NCBI RefSeq assembly: GCF_900496995.4
Contig: NC_044010.1
Coordinates: forward strand, 744,001-808,000
Source of the DNA: Aquila chrysaetos chrysaetos
Taxonomy: Eukaryota; Chordata; Aves; Accipitriformes; Accipitridae
DNA length: 64,000 nt
Direction: 5' to 3'
Within the stretch, counting starts at the first letter, position 1. Each line of letters opens with the position of its first letter. Positions 11,801 through 24,667 of the stretch are shown here, one piece after another. The position numbers were made by a program, and so were the translations under genes. The notes beneath the pieces are model-generated. The model was not told the DNA's origin. It saw only the letters and a program-made list of their open reading frames with translations, and made no database searches.

Positions 11801-12743
11801 ATGATGGTATCAGTGAGGGAGGACAGGGAAATCTATCCAGGAAGGCAAAAATAAGGTGAAATCGAATAGTGATGGTGTAGGACAGAGAGAGACAAGCCAG
11901 GTGACAGAGGGTGTCATGATCTCCTTCCATTTCTCCACAGTGTGCGGGAAGCCGGTCAGACCCATTACCGAAGTCCAGCGGATCTTGGGCGGCAAGTCGG
12001 CAGGGACAGGCAATTTCCCTTGGCAGGCTCTGACGGGCATCCACGGACGAGGGGGTGGTGCGCTCCTGGGCGATCGCTGGATCCTGACCGCTGCCCACAC
12101 CATCTTCCCCAAAGAGGCAGGAGGGAACAATGTAAGCCTGGACCAGCTAGCAGAGGAGGCTAACATTTTCCTTGGCCACACCAAGGTAGAAGAGCTCCAC
12201 AAGATGGGTAACCACCCTCTACGTAGGATCTTTATCCATCCAGATTACAACCCTAAAGATGAGCACAACTTCAATGGGGACATAGCCCTGCTGGAGCTGA
12301 AACACCCAGTAACCCTGGGCCCTACAGTGCTGCCCATCTGTCTCCCCGATACTACCAACACCACGTTCTACATGGATGGGCGCAAGGGCTACGTGAGCGG
12401 CTTTGGTGTGGAAAAAAACTTTATTTCAAATGAGTTGAAGTATGTGAGCCTACCAGTGATTGCTCAAGAGAAGTGTCAGAGGTGGCTGGATGGTAAGAAG
12501 AGAGATGTACCTATGATCTTCACTGAGAACATGTTCTGTGCTGGCTTCCTCACAGTCAAACAGGATACCTGTCAGGGAGACAGCGGGAGTGTCTTCACCG
12601 TGTTAGACACAGAAAGCGGTCGCTGGGTGGCTACCGGTATTGTTTCTTGGGGTATCGGCTGTGCCGAAGGTTACGGCTTCTACACCAAGATCCTCAACTA
12701 TGTGGACTGGATCAAAGGGATAGTGGGGGAGGATAGGCTCTAA
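5863..12743 (+). CDS. C1R: Complement C1r subcomponent, complete, 11 coding exons
   Basis: Secreted modular serine protease of the C1 complex; it autoactivates and then cleaves C1s. Exons: 5863-5870, 6662-6890, 7126-7318, 7500-7643, 7793-7989, 8406-8553, 8634-8755, 9351-9429, 9839-9979, 11636-11710, 11941-12743. All junctions are GT-AG and in phase, giving 712 aa (human about 705). The start is split: ATGGACAT joins exon 2 to give MDMHVPFLPWAFLFFG, a signal peptide. Domains: CUB1 about 24-143, calcium-binding EGF 144-191 (CHNYVGGYFCSC, the Asn-hydroxylation motif), CUB2 192-306, CCP1 307-373, CCP2 374-445, protease 446-712 on one exon. The activation bond is Arg459-Ile460 (QRILGG). The triad is His498, Asp559, Ser660 (AGC codon), with S1 Asp654. 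Odd: the motif is GDSGS, with Ser662 replacing the second Gly of GDSGG. It is convergent with C1S. Confidence 0.96.
11503..11580. repeat. (CTCTT)n microsatellite just upstream of C1R exon 10
   Basis: About 14 near-perfect copies of the pentamer CTCTT on the plus strand (AAGAG on the minus), ending about 55 bp before the acceptor of the 75-bp C1R exon at 11636. It extends the intronic pyrimidine tract and is the source of a spurious minus-strand Arg-Glu-Glu-Lys repeat frame. Confidence 0.95.
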
Positions 12744-13214
12744 ATGTTGCTGCCCTACTAGCTGAAGAATCACTGATAGCATATAAATTTCCAGACAGAG
12801 CAGATCATATCTAAAGCTTTTGATGATGTCCCAAAGGCTTTTCAAACACGCAGACCATGTAACCTTCATCCTGAGCACTTCTGAAAGCCGCCATACTGTT
12901 TGGTGAATTCTTGGTGGTACCATCAAAACTTACCAGAGCCGCTGTTCTATTGGCAGCTTGTGGGACGCCTTTGTGGATATTCTAGTTCTTCCAAATCTTA
13001 TTACTGGATGAAGCCTTAATAATATCAGGAAATCTCATGACAGCAAACATGTTATTGTTCAAAGTGCTGACGAGATCGTTGGACTACTGCAGTCTACTTT
13101 TGTACTCTATTGTGTGGGAAGGTTGTGGGGCAGCAGACTTTCTTGAAGGATGTGGTACTTCGTGCTGAGTACAGTGTGCATATGCCCACTGGCATCAGTG
13201 AGATTCTATGAATA

Positions 13215-13220
13215 TTAAAA
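13215..13220 (+). terminator. C1R: Candidate C1R polyadenylation signal ATTAAA
   Basis: ATTAAA lies 470 bp after the C1R stop and is followed within 25-45 bp by a GT/T-rich stretch (GTGTGTTATG, then T-rich). This is the best 3'-end signal between the C1R stop and C1S. Confidence 0.6.
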
Positions 13221-15189
13221 TCATTGCTGGAGAAACCAGGTGTGTTATGTTTTTCTGTCTTTGTTTTTAACAACTTCTAAATAATCCCCATCACTGAAAG
13301 CAACTTACGGACTTTATATAGGGATTGCTCTACCTACCACTAAAGTGTTTCCAGTTCTGCAATGGCACATGGCAGTTGCTCACCTGTCACAGAACTACGG
13401 TTAGATTACCCAGTCTGAAACTCCAGGTGGCTTCAAGGGAGGCAAAAACAAGCTGTCTGTGTGATGCCACATTCAAAAGACAGGGAAGACACCAGCCAAT
13501 CTCATGGAGAAAAGAGCCCAGGAACCTTTACTGATCAGAATTTGAGGATGGATTTTCTTTGTGTACTATATGAACTAAAGCTTTGACTGCAGGACAGCAG
13601 CTCTAAAATGATGCTGACTCAGGGAGAAGATGACCCCTCTTGTGTTGTGGGTATTCTCTGGAGTTGTCTCCTGACTAGTTTTGCTCCTGCAGAACAACCT
13701 ACCTTTTTCTTGGGGGGGGGGGTTACTGAGAGAACTGAAGTCTGCAAGAGCTTGACAGGGAACTCGGGGCGGGAGGGGTAAGGTTATAGTTGCCTTCTTG
13801 CACTGTTTTCTGTGAGATCCAGCTCCAGATCTTCTCAGGTCTCAGTATCTGTCATTTGCTTCTGAGATAATATACCCTGGGGAGTGATCTGTGAAATTGC
13901 ACATCTGATATAAATTCATCCATGATCTCCAGGGGTCAGAATTCTGTTGATTTTTCCCATTTGTATGGGCAAGAGAGGAGCATGAGAGGCAAGAAAAGCA
14001 TGGAAAAACAAGGTGTCCAGTTGTACAGGAGCAATGGATAAACCCTGGTCCGGGGGAGGGAAGGGAGAATAAGGCATACGTAACTGGGGGGGTATTCCAG
14101 GTAAAGACCAGGGAATTTCTGGGATGCTCAGTGAGTACAGGTGACAAGAACAACAACACACCTAACTCTTCAGTCCTTGTAGAAATTGGGAAAAATTACT
14201 GAGAAGCCATCTTAAAAGAATCTCCCGCTTTGCAGGAGACTAGAAACTTTGGGAAACTGAGGCATGGAGAATAGAAGATTTGCCCAAAATCCCTATAGGA
14301 ATCTGTGACCCTCCTAGGACTGGCAATCCCAGCTAAGTAAGTATCTTTCTTGTCTCCTACTCCTGGACCATTCAGCCATATTTCTGTTTCTCTTCTCCTC
14401 TGCTGTCCTGAATTGATTTCAGCAGCTTGTCTTCCTGTCCTTTTCCAGAAAGACTGGAGTTAATCAGTGAGCTAGTGAGTAATCATGCGACACTGCTTGC
14501 CTGAGTGGCTTTGTGGTCATAGAAGCAAAGGAAATGTCTTACCTTAGTTTGAAGGTCACTTTTTCAGAATTTAAAATGGATTAATTTTCCCCAAATTGTA
14601 CTTTGTTGAGCAGCTGCTGCTGCTGAAGTACCGATCTCATACCAAAGCAGAAGCTTCCTAATAGCAAGACATAGCAGTCTGTAAGATTTCCGGTGGCTTT
14701 TGCTCATGATTACCCCAGATGTTTGGGCATGTCTGAATGATTTATGAAATTCTAATACATACAGTGAAGTTATAAAATATTGTTACAATGGCACAACTGC
14801 ATCATTATTGTTTCTTTGCCAGCATATAGTCACCTCTTTGCACAAGAGGAACATGGGCTAAGACTGCAGCCTGGACTAGTTACCAGGGATGGACACCTCC
14901 CTTGCACTCCAAAAGATGAAAGCTGAGATGAGTCCACCTACTTAGCAACAAGAAGGAATGACTATAAAACTTCATACTAGATTAAAGTTGGCACATACAG
15001 ATAGAAAAGTGAAAAGCATTCAACATCCTGTGGGTCACAGTTCCTCAGCAGTGTAGTATAAGATCCTTGTTTACCAGCCCAACACCAAAATAACCTTTCA
15101 CTTGTTACACAAAATTGAAGGTGCTTGAGCTGAGTGCAGGAATCTATATGAAATCTCCCAAGATCTGCACACATCTTCCTCACCATTTC
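13221..15189. other. Intergenic between convergent C1R and C1S 3' ends
   Basis: No gene, conserved coding segment or young repeat was recognised. A 10-bp G-run occurs near 13713. Confidence 0.5.
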
Positions 15190-15570
15190 CTAGACTCTCA
15201 GAAAACCTTAGGCTGGAAGAGGAGGTCTCTAGTCCAATACACTGCTGACAGCAGGACTAACTTCAGAGCTTCAGGGCCTTGCCTGGGCAAGTTATGAAGA
15301 TGTCCAGGGATTATGGCACTTGTTCCAGTGCTGACCCACACCCTGGGAAAAAGCCCAATTGGAAATTCCTTTATTGCAATTCGTGTCTATTGTCTCTTGT
15401 CCTGTCACTCTTCACCTTTCTGCAGAGTCTTGCTCTGTATACTCTCTAGTTCTCCTTTAGGTATCTGAATACAGCAGTTAGATCCCCCTCTTAGCTTCCT
15501 CCTTTTCAAGCTGAACAAACTCAGCTTCCTCCATCTTTCATCATATGCCATCTGCACCAGTTCCCTGACC
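15190..15570 (-). mobile_element. Old CR1 LINE fragment (3' region), minus strand
   Basis: Plus-strand text reads as the reverse complement of CR1 3' sequence: a block like GGCTGGAAGAGG...TCTAGTCCAA, then CACCCTGGGAAAAAGCCC, the ATTGTCTCTTGTCCTGTCAC block, and the CTCCTTTTCAAGCTGAACAA block typical of the CR1 ORF2 C-terminal coding region. It is strongly diverged and 5'-truncated, with an uncertain boundary near 15570. Confidence 0.7.
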
Positions 15571-16034
15571 ATCTTAGTGGAAGGATATCTGTGAGTGATA
15601 TAGGACTTTCTGGAGCACAAGACACCCCTAACGCACATCAGGTAATCTTCTCCCACAACACCACCTTCCCTAAATCAAGCGAGCTTTATTTCTTACCTAA
15701 CACAATAAAGTTTGAAAAATAAAGCCCTGAGGACAGGTGAATGAAAAGATTTTGAAGATGTCTCTCCTGGTCAGCTTGATTCAGAAGTCTGAAGTCCTCA
15801 TTGCTGGTAATGGTTGGTCAATGAGATGCAACAATCTCAGAACTTCATAAAGGCTCTTAGGTAGAGAGGTGAGGTAGCACAAGTTACAGCTTGACAAAAG
15901 CTGGCAGAACAGTGGGTCAAAATGTGACTAGACACTTGATTTAGGGAGTTTCAGGGAGAACTAGGTCTAGACTGAGAAGAAGAAAGGCAATACACACACA
16001 ATAGCACATTGCACAAAAGGCAATTTGGATATTC

Positions 16035-16040
16035 TTTAAT
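16035..16040 (-). terminator. C1S: Candidate C1S polyadenylation signal ATTAAA
   Basis: Minus-strand ATTAAA (plus TTTAAT) lies 419 bp beyond the C1S stop and is followed on the minus strand by a GT-rich stretch around 15990-16010 (TGTGTGTGT). A second candidate, AATAAA, lies on the minus strand at 15685-15690. Confidence 0.55.
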
Positions 16041-16458
16041 GCTGTTAGGTATTCTGAACAGTACAGGAAATAATATAAATCAGAAGCCAGGCTCTGAACA
16101 TACCCTGGGAACCAACCATTATTCTGTCTTGTCTTCATTGAAATCTTCCTGTCAGGTCGGGCATGGCTAGGTCTTCTCCAAACGGGAAAAAATGAGATAG
16201 AAAAAAATGAGAGGAAGCAGAAGGAGCCTCTTTATCCAGAATAGCATCTTCCTCTTATGCTGCTGTGAGTGGAAGAAAGAGAATTTCCCCTCCCAGACAC
16301 AACGACAGTGGGAGGAACAGATTTATATTGCTGACTCTCCACTCAGCACAGACACAATGAGTAGGCCCGTTACATACACAGAGTGAACAGGATCACAGCC
16401 AGCCTGAACATGTAACCATCACATTTAGAAAGGGTGACTGTGCAGAAAGGAGAAATTG

Positions 16459-19400
16459 CTAATCCTGCCAAGTTTCTTCACTCTCATGCTTGCTCATGGT
16501 CTCTGTAATCCAGTCCAAATAACGCACTACCTTGGTGTAAAGACCAAAGGTACCACATCTTGGTCCCCAGGAGATCAGCCCGGCCACATAGTACCGCCCG
16601 TCATCACGAGGATCTTGGATAGCGTAGGCTCCACCGCTATCCCCCTTACAGCTGTCCTTGTCACCACCAGCACAGATCATATTGTCAGTGAATCGGTAAG
16701 CACTGGAATCAGCGGAGCCCTCTGGTTTCACAGATCGGCACTTATCCATGTCCACCACGGGAATCTGTGCCTTCCAAAGATAAATAGGCAGTCTTCCTTT
16801 CTCTCTCTGGCCCCAGCCAGCAATGTAGCCCAGAGTCCCTTCTTGCAGCTCATACTCGGATGATTTACCAGGAAGACAGAGGGGTGAGATGTCTGGGCCC
16901 ATCTTCACAGGTTCCCTCAGCTTCAGTAGTGCAATATCATTATCAAAATCGGTCCTGGTTTCTATGGGCTGCTTCTTCCAATCAGGATGGATGAATGAAG
17001 CCTCTGAGACCAACCGCTTGCCCTCCTTGTACAGGGTGTTTTTACCAACATTGATTACCCCAGCATACATGTTGGGGTTGTCGTATCCCTCCAGCACATG
17101 AGCTGCAGTCATTACCCATCTTTCAGAGATGAGTACGCCACCTCCTCTTGGGTAATCGAAATACACCTGCCAGGGAAAGTTGCCCTTTTCTGCACGGGTG
17201 CCTCCAAAAATCTTTGCTTTCTCTTTGATGGGATTACTAGGCACCCCACAGACTGGGAAGAAAAGAAAACAAGAGGAACCAGATGAGAGAATTAGCAGTT
17301 ACAAATAGGGGGTTCTTTGGTACTGCTAAAAAGCCCGTAGTCCCCTCCTTCATGTGTCCTCTAAATCATTTTTGATTCTGAATAACCGATGTTTATCTTC
17401 TGTGTCATAGAGTTTGCAACTAGTATTTACAGAGAAATTCAAGAAAATTCAAGCAAAACTACTATCAACATTCAATTTAGGCTGAAAATACTCATTCTCA
17501 AATTCTTGTTCTGGAAAGCAGTTGTCACTGTTGGGTATGTCAAAGCTCACAATTTAATTGCATTCTAGTTAGCATTTTTCCTTTGCTGAATTATGTCCTG
17601 TAGGTGAAGGTATTGTCTTTGAAAAAGACAAGAATTTGCCTAAGTTCTTAGAAATATGACACTGCTATTTAAAATGATTTTTTTTTTTTTTTTTGTGAAC
17701 TCCAGATCGTCTCAGGTTAAGTGTTCAGTTTTGTCACTGATGTTTTACCATTTTTCCTCTCCATTCTCTTAGTATGTAAAATCTTAAGCAGTGGGTTAAT
17801 GGAGATCTTATCTGTGGGTCTTATGGGTGCAGAGGTGCTCCCTGCTCCTTGAGTAAAATGTTCTGTAAGGTTTCATAGAATGTGAGCACTAAGAGCATAA
17901 ATAAGGTTGGTCATTCTGACATAGCTAGGAAATTGATTTCTTATCACATTGCCTTGTTTACATTGAACCCTTAGTCATACAGTCAGAGATTAAGGAACTA
18001 CAGCCGGTAGGTAGCTTCCAATTCAAATGAAGCAGAGTTTGTTAAAAAATTTCATGTAATCATAGAAAGATTTAGGCTGGGAGGTACCTCTCAATCTCTC
18101 TACTTCAACCTGTTCATCCCTAACTGCCCTTCCCCCTGCCCTCCTAACTGCAAAGCCAGGTTGCTCAGGGACATTGACAGGTGACTTCTGATCAACTCCA
18201 AGTGTGGTGATTAGCCAGCCTCTCCGGACGACAGTTCCAGTGCTCTGGGGGAGCATTTTTCCTTAAATACAATCAGAATTTCCTTTGTTGCAACTTGTGT
18301 CCATTGCCTGTCTTTGTCTTTCATTGCTGTGTCCCACTAAGAGTTTGGCTCCATATTCTACAAAGAATTTAGTATCTACAAAGTTACTACTTTCTCTTGG
18401 GTAGTAAATTCCCTGAGCTTTATCTTACAATTTGCCTTTTGCACTGTGCACTGGTAGAGTCCAAGTCACTGGCTGAGCTGGCCCTTAAGAGGGTTGAATC
18501 ATTTTCAGCTGGATCCTGTACTTTGCCAATGAGGATTTGGGTGTTTGGAGTAGTGAACAGGCATCATGTACAACTAGCCCTAGGCATGCTGCCTCCTCTG
18601 AGAGGGTAAGCTGAACAGCATACAGAATACATAGGATTTAAAATTCTCTCTATCAGCTGGAAATTAAGACCCAGCCATAACTTTCAGCAGTCAGGAGCAG
18701 GAGTAGTACCCATGCACTTCCCTCCTCAGTATCTCCCAAGGACACGAAGAGAGGATGAGAAAGTCCTTGACAGGGATCTTGCTTGACCTTTCAGACCCAG
18801 TAAGTGCAGCTGAATACTGAAGGACACATTAAAACTTAAGGGTTTAGGCTATGACTTCCAGTGAGAGCAGTGAAAGACCTTTCCCTATAGTGCTGCATCT
18901 GTAGTGCCCGGTAGACAGCTGGGCACTACCCCCAAGAGAGGTTTGAAGAGAAGCTACAGCTCTCAGTGTAGCTTGGTAGGGACCAAAGACAGAAAGGTCC
19001 AGCATTGTCAGACATTGCTTTTTGACCTGTCTGTCTTTTTGCTACCTGCAATGCAGACAGAGATCTAAAGCACTGAACAACTTGAGAATGTGTACCCTTG
19101 AAGGTAGAGAAACTGCTGCAGAAACACACACTGATACTTGAAGAGGTCCTGTTTTACCAGTTGTCTTGTTATGTTGCCCACTTTTGTTTCCAGTTTCTTT
19201 CTGCTGCCTCATCTGACCTTTCTTTGGGGCCCACAGCTTTCAGAAATACCCTGTCCAATGTGATTCAAAGAACACAGAAAGGATCAACTGTACTTTTGGG
19301 CTTAACAGTTTTAAAAGAGAGAGATGAAAGAAGCAGTGGACTTCATATGCCACGTGTACATATACAGTTTTTGGTAGTACCTGGGACACATTTTGGTAGA

Positions 19401-22400
19401 TTTGTTCCCATCTCTTTGTTGACCCATTCTCCACTGGCTGAGCACTGATACACCGCTTGGAAAACACAAGAAAAAAGAGTGTCATAAGGATACAATCAAG
19501 ATGAAGAGAGGGTAAGTAGCATTACTGTATAAGATGATGTATTAACCTTCTCATTTCCAAAGCAAGCAGAGCTTGGTAAACATTGCTGAGATCTCCCTAG
19601 AAGCACACAACCCCACCAGGGTGCTTCTGCCCCTGTTTTGGAGGGACCTCATCTAATGGATTTCTTGAGTCCTTTACTTCTCCACCAGAAATGTGTGCTA
19701 TATGTGACAAAAATCTCCACGGTTCACACACCCGCCAAATGGAGAGAGGACTTGCTAATGCATTTAAGGTCAACAGCCCAAGTACAGACGTTACTAGTGT
19801 ATTAAACACAAAAGCGACACAAAACTACTGCCTGCAACCCCACCACCAATAAGAACTTTTTCCCAGTCTTGACCTGATGGGATATAATCCCAGCCCCGTG
19901 ATGATGCCAGTACCATTTCTTAGACCTTTGATCAAAGAAATATGTTTGTGTAGCAGAGGCAATGCTTACCATCTCCTTTGGTTTTCAGGGTATAGTAAGG
20001 TGCATCACATTGATACCGGAAAGCAGCTTTGTACAGAGGCTCATGAAGTTCAGAGACATATATGGCTTGGGCATTGTCAATAGCAATGGGATCACCGCAG
20101 TTCACAGCTGTAGAGAAGAAACAAAAATGATCAAATATAATCAAAGGGGCAGCCTCACCCAACGATATGATTATTCTGTATGATGGGGGACCACTCAGCT
20201 CCTCCGGTCCCCGTACAGTCATCAGCGCTCACTTCCTCTGTCCCTTCAGCATGCTCACATCCCAGTCCTTCAGCATTCTCCTAATGTGGAGATATAGTGG
20301 GTCTAGAGCCTGAAGGCTCCATTCCAGTCTGCTTGCCACAATACAGAGACAGGTCACTTACGAACACAGCTGAAATGGGAGTTGCTCCATTCACCGTTGT
20401 CCTGACAGCTGGAACGAAAACTCCTGATGCTGTCTCGTTGCTAGGGAAAAGAACACATGATCCATGTAAGTCGCTGACCATGAAATATATCTGACACAGG
20501 CACTCCAGCGAAGGGTCCTCAAAATGCTGTGGTGGCTGGAAGAGGTTTCCACTTACTACAGCTGTGGTGAAAACATGTGAGTCCCCAAAGGTGCTCAGGA
20601 CACCTGATGGGAAACGGCATCAGGAAGCTGCTGAGGGGGCCAGAGAGGATATATGCTTTTTAAAGTAACTTACCCTCACAATTTCATAGCCTTCCACACA
20701 GGTCACATTCACACTGTCCTTTAAGATATACCTCTCCTTCTTTGGGTCAAGAACAGAGTTGGGGATGACACTCAGGGGACAGGTTACCGCTTTGAAGAGA
20801 TAGGTGGAAATCAGTGATTAACTGGTTCAATATTTACTCTCCTTCCAGCTCCCAACTTCTTTCTCCCCGGTGACTATTTTCCCTAGTAAACAGGCATCCT
20901 CTGTTTACTCAATACCAGCAGCTGTGAACATGTTAATGTGCTGTGGTACCATGAATCTGACCTGGGACAAACTCTCTCCCTAAATCAGCAGCAGAGGGAA
21001 CGCTTTCCCAAGTGTTTACTCACGATCCCCATAGTAGCGTATTTTCCAGCCTTTGTGCTGAACTGCATGGTTTGTCTGGAAGATTATGTCAAGAATGTTG
21101 TTCCTAGTTTTGATTTCAGGAGGACCTGGGAATTTGCTGCCACAATAGGGACCAAAATGCTGCTTTCCAGAGACAAGCTGGGAAAATAACAAACAAGAAG
21201 AAATGAGAAATACCAAATGTATTCAGAGGGATATTCAAATATATATTCAGTATATACATATTCAAATGTATTCCCAAGAACTTCAAAAGGCAACAGAGTT
21301 GAAAATAAAGTTAACCAGTCAGAGAGTCTTCTGAATATGAGGAGATTGAGGGGAGATCCAGAGTATCCTCACTCCCTCCCTAAACCCCACACTTACTGTT
21401 AAGCTGTCGTGGCAACTCCCTCCTGAATCGGCTGGTTCCACATCGAAGTCCCCACTGCTTATGGTCAACGCCACAAAGAAGCCTGGCCTCAGAGCCACTC
21501 GGTACTCACACCGCGAGTTCTCTGGGTACTGGTTGGGGTAGTTGGGGCTGGCAATCTCCCCTGATGGCTCAGTGAAGACATTTCCACTGCAGTTCACTAG
21601 GATCAAGGAAGGAACACAGGTAGGATTCAGAAAGGAAATGGTCCGTGTACGAAGCTGACAAGCTTTCCGTCTTCGACTACATCTCCAGTCCCCCCAGTCA
21701 CCTGCATTAACCATGTCACAACATTGCATCTTTCCAAGAAACGGAACCAGGGCCACTCTCTATCCAGGGACTTTAACTTCTAGTGGCTTTTCTTTTTACC
21801 TTCCACCTGCGATTTAGGCCCTCTTCTCTCATGCTTATGTCCTCATATTATACTGCTTCCAATATGCATCATTTGTGACTTTGCAATTTTTTGATTCAAG
21901 CCAAGCAGCCCCTTGGCTATTTTTGTTTCTTTATTGAACTGCCCTGTTTGGTCAGAAATTTAAAGATTCACAGATAGCAGTATGCTAAGAAGGGTCCCCG
22001 TCACAGTCTTTAAAGAATGGCATTTAGTAGTTTCTTAATTCTCTTGACACACAAAAAAAAGAATGTTAAGAATATGTTAATAGAAATTCCCAAAATCATG
22101 GTCTACTGCCAGTTCATATTTGCACTGGGATGTTTTTTTCCTCAACGTACACCTGTCACAACTGGTTGAGAAGGTTGATAGAGAAGGTCTTCCACATACA
22201 ATATCCCACTTGGCATAAATTAACTCTTCCTCTCGAGCACAGCTCATGTAGATCTCTTACCTCCACATGTTTTCTGATCCTCATAGAGGAAATAATCTGG
22301 TGGACAGGTACAGAAGTAACCTCCAATATAATTATTACAGTAATGACTGCAAGGTTCATCCACAAAATCCGTGCACTCATCCAAGTCTGCAAGTGTGAAA

Positions 22401-24667
22401 AGATGAATCAGCCAAGATTAGGAGAGGGCCCTAAGGGCAGGAGGAAGGTGAGAAAGGGAAGCAAGCACTGGTGGACAACAAGGAAAAGCTATCTGTAAGA
22501 CAGCATTTATATTGGCCATATAGGAAAGCAGTCCTGTCTGCTGGGATCTCTTTTAAATAAGGCATTCTCGTAAGGAAATCCCTTCTGTCAGCTTCCTCCC
22601 CGCCCCAGCCTGGACACTACAGAGAATCAGAGGAGGCTGTTGTAACCTTACCCACTGCAACATAGTAGGCTGCAAAACCAGTGAAACGCTCCTCATTGGA
22701 AAAGTCTGATTGGAAGCTCATAGTGAGGGTGTTAGAAGGGACAAGAAATTCCTCCACAATTGAGGAGCCAGGGGCACGAGGTTTCTTCCGCCCACAAAGC
22801 ACGCCTTCAACACGGCCATCAGACAGGATCTGCAGAAGAATGCAGAGAGGTCTTATCTCATTACAGGAATACGTGTAATTACCAACTCTTGAGTCTTTCA
22901 GCTTATAGGTGGCTAACCAAAGGCCCCTAAGTTGCATGCATTTCTCACAACATTCCAGTAGATCTCCCAGGGCACCGCTATGTCACACAGCTAGCAGGAG
23001 GGACCAAGGCTGCTGCGTCATCCACCGAGCTGGCCAAGGGTGGAACACAGCCGGCCAAGGTACAGCTGAACAGAGCCCCTAGACAACCAGTTTCACGACA
23101 TTTGGAAGACGCTTGAGGAGCGTTCCCTCCTGCTGACTTCCCAGCTGTGAAATACCTGTCTTAATTTCTCACATACAAATTAATCCAGAAAGCTTTCTGT
23201 TAACATCCTTTCCTCAGGCCCCTTTGGACAAAAAATCAACACTGTGGTTCAAAATGGCAAAACCAATCACTGACGGTCTGCAGAGCAGTCTAGCAAGTTC
23301 ATCAGTTTGTTGCAAAAGGTCCTTCTCCAAGGTGTCTTTCTGGTGCTGCACCTGGTCTTATTCACCCATAGCTATTGCAGGATAGGATGGTCTTGTTCCT
23401 GCCTGTTTGTGTGGAAATGCTGGATCTTTCGTGCCTTGTGGGACGACACGGAGCAGAGCTAGTGGGTCTCTAAGTTTTAAGAAACCTGTGAGGCATAGAT
23501 CATAGAAAACTGTGGTGCAATGGACCACAGCACTTTGAGTGCCCACTATTCATGCACAGATCTCTTGATTGTTTTTAACCTCCATCATTTCCAATTAATT
23601 TCTGATTGCATTAAATTATCTGTGTCCACTCATGGATTAATTCTGAATAATTTCAGGGACAGAAAAGCAATGCCCTAAGAAAATGGTCCTTTTATACCTA
23701 CAGTTCACTGGCTAAGAATATGCCTTGCAATAGAGAGGTGCCAGTGATGGCTAAGAAGGCTTTTCCTATGAATATAGGAGAAACACGGGGAGGGGGGCAT
23801 AGATGGGACACTCAGTTGGCATACAATGCTCATGAGGTTATGAGGCAAACTCAAATCAATTTAGTGACTGCTAGTGCAGATACACTCAGTCGTTTGGGCT
23901 TCTTGGAGCTCAGAACAGGAAGGATGTGCCCATCTTCTCTTTCAGCCCTGAGCTTTGTACGCAGCTTTGCTGTTCTGTGCTCTAAGCTGCCTTTTTGCCT
24001 TTTTCTCACTTGAGGACGGGGACAGTACCTTCACAAAGTCATACTGGCAGTTCTGCGATGGTTCAAGATCCATATGTGTGAAATAAAGGCGAATGCCATA
24101 TCCTGAAGGGACCTGGATTTCCCAAGACTCCTGCACATCATTGGGATACACCTGAGGATAATTGGGTGACAAGATCTCACCATACATGGAGTCTGCATCA
24201 GCCCAGACAGGGAGACAGAAGAAGATAAGGTACCTGAGAAAAGAGGAAGGAAGATGACATTGCAGTAGTCTTCTCTGTCTGCATACGCACGCACTCCCCA
24301 GTGAAAAAGCTAGTCTTTGGCTGTACATAGCATGCAGCATAGCTCCTGGCTTTGGAGATTTAATGACCAACCCTGTGGCTGTGTGGGCCTTGCCTTTCTC
24401 CTGTAGCCTTTCACACAGAAGGAGTACAACCTCAGTCATGCTCTCTGCTCCTCTCCAGCTCTCTAAGAGCTGGTAATGTGGCAGGGGTTGAACACAAGGG
24501 TCTTAAGTGCTATTCCCTACTTCAGTGCCTGGCTCTGGAGCCTACTAGGGCTATAGATACATTCAGATTTGAGAACCAGTACAGTACTACAGGAAAAACA
24601 CCTCATTTATAAAATGAAATTATTAATAAACCTGAGTTCCCTTTGGAGATTCAATAACTCACCACAT
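16459..24667 (-). CDS. C1S: Complement C1s subcomponent, complete, 11 coding exons
   Basis: Secreted protease cleaved by C1r, then cleaving C4 and C2. Exons in transcript order: 24663-24667, 24029-24233, 22652-22829, 22261-22386, 21397-21596, 21024-21177, 20674-20789, 20362-20440, 19970-20107, 19381-19455, 16459-17252. All are GT-AG and in phase, giving 689 aa (human 688). The first coding exon is only ATGTG followed by GTGAGT; spliced, it reads [17 protein letters not shown], a signal peptide. Domains: CUB1 about 18-130, EGF 130-171 ([12 protein letters not shown]), CUB2 172-289, CCP1 290-354, CCP2 355-425, protease 426-689 on one exon. The triad is His477, Asp531, Ser631 in GDSGGA, with S1 Asp625. 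Odd: the activation bond is Lys439-Ile440 (KAKIFGG), where the human enzyme has Arg-Ile (KQRIIGG). Exon sizes and phases parallel C1R, including the 79- and 75-nt CCP exons. Confidence 0.96.
18050..18370 (-). mobile_element. Old CR1 LINE fragment in the last C1S intron
   Basis: Begins with the CR1 3'-end signature on the plus strand (AATCATAGAAAGATTTAGGC) and continues with GGGAGCATTTTTCCTTAA and the TTGCAACTTGTGTCCATTGCC block found in other avian CR1 copies. It is same-strand as C1S (minus), diverged and 5'-truncated, and lies within the 2.1-kb intron between CCP2 and the protease exon. Confidence 0.75.
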
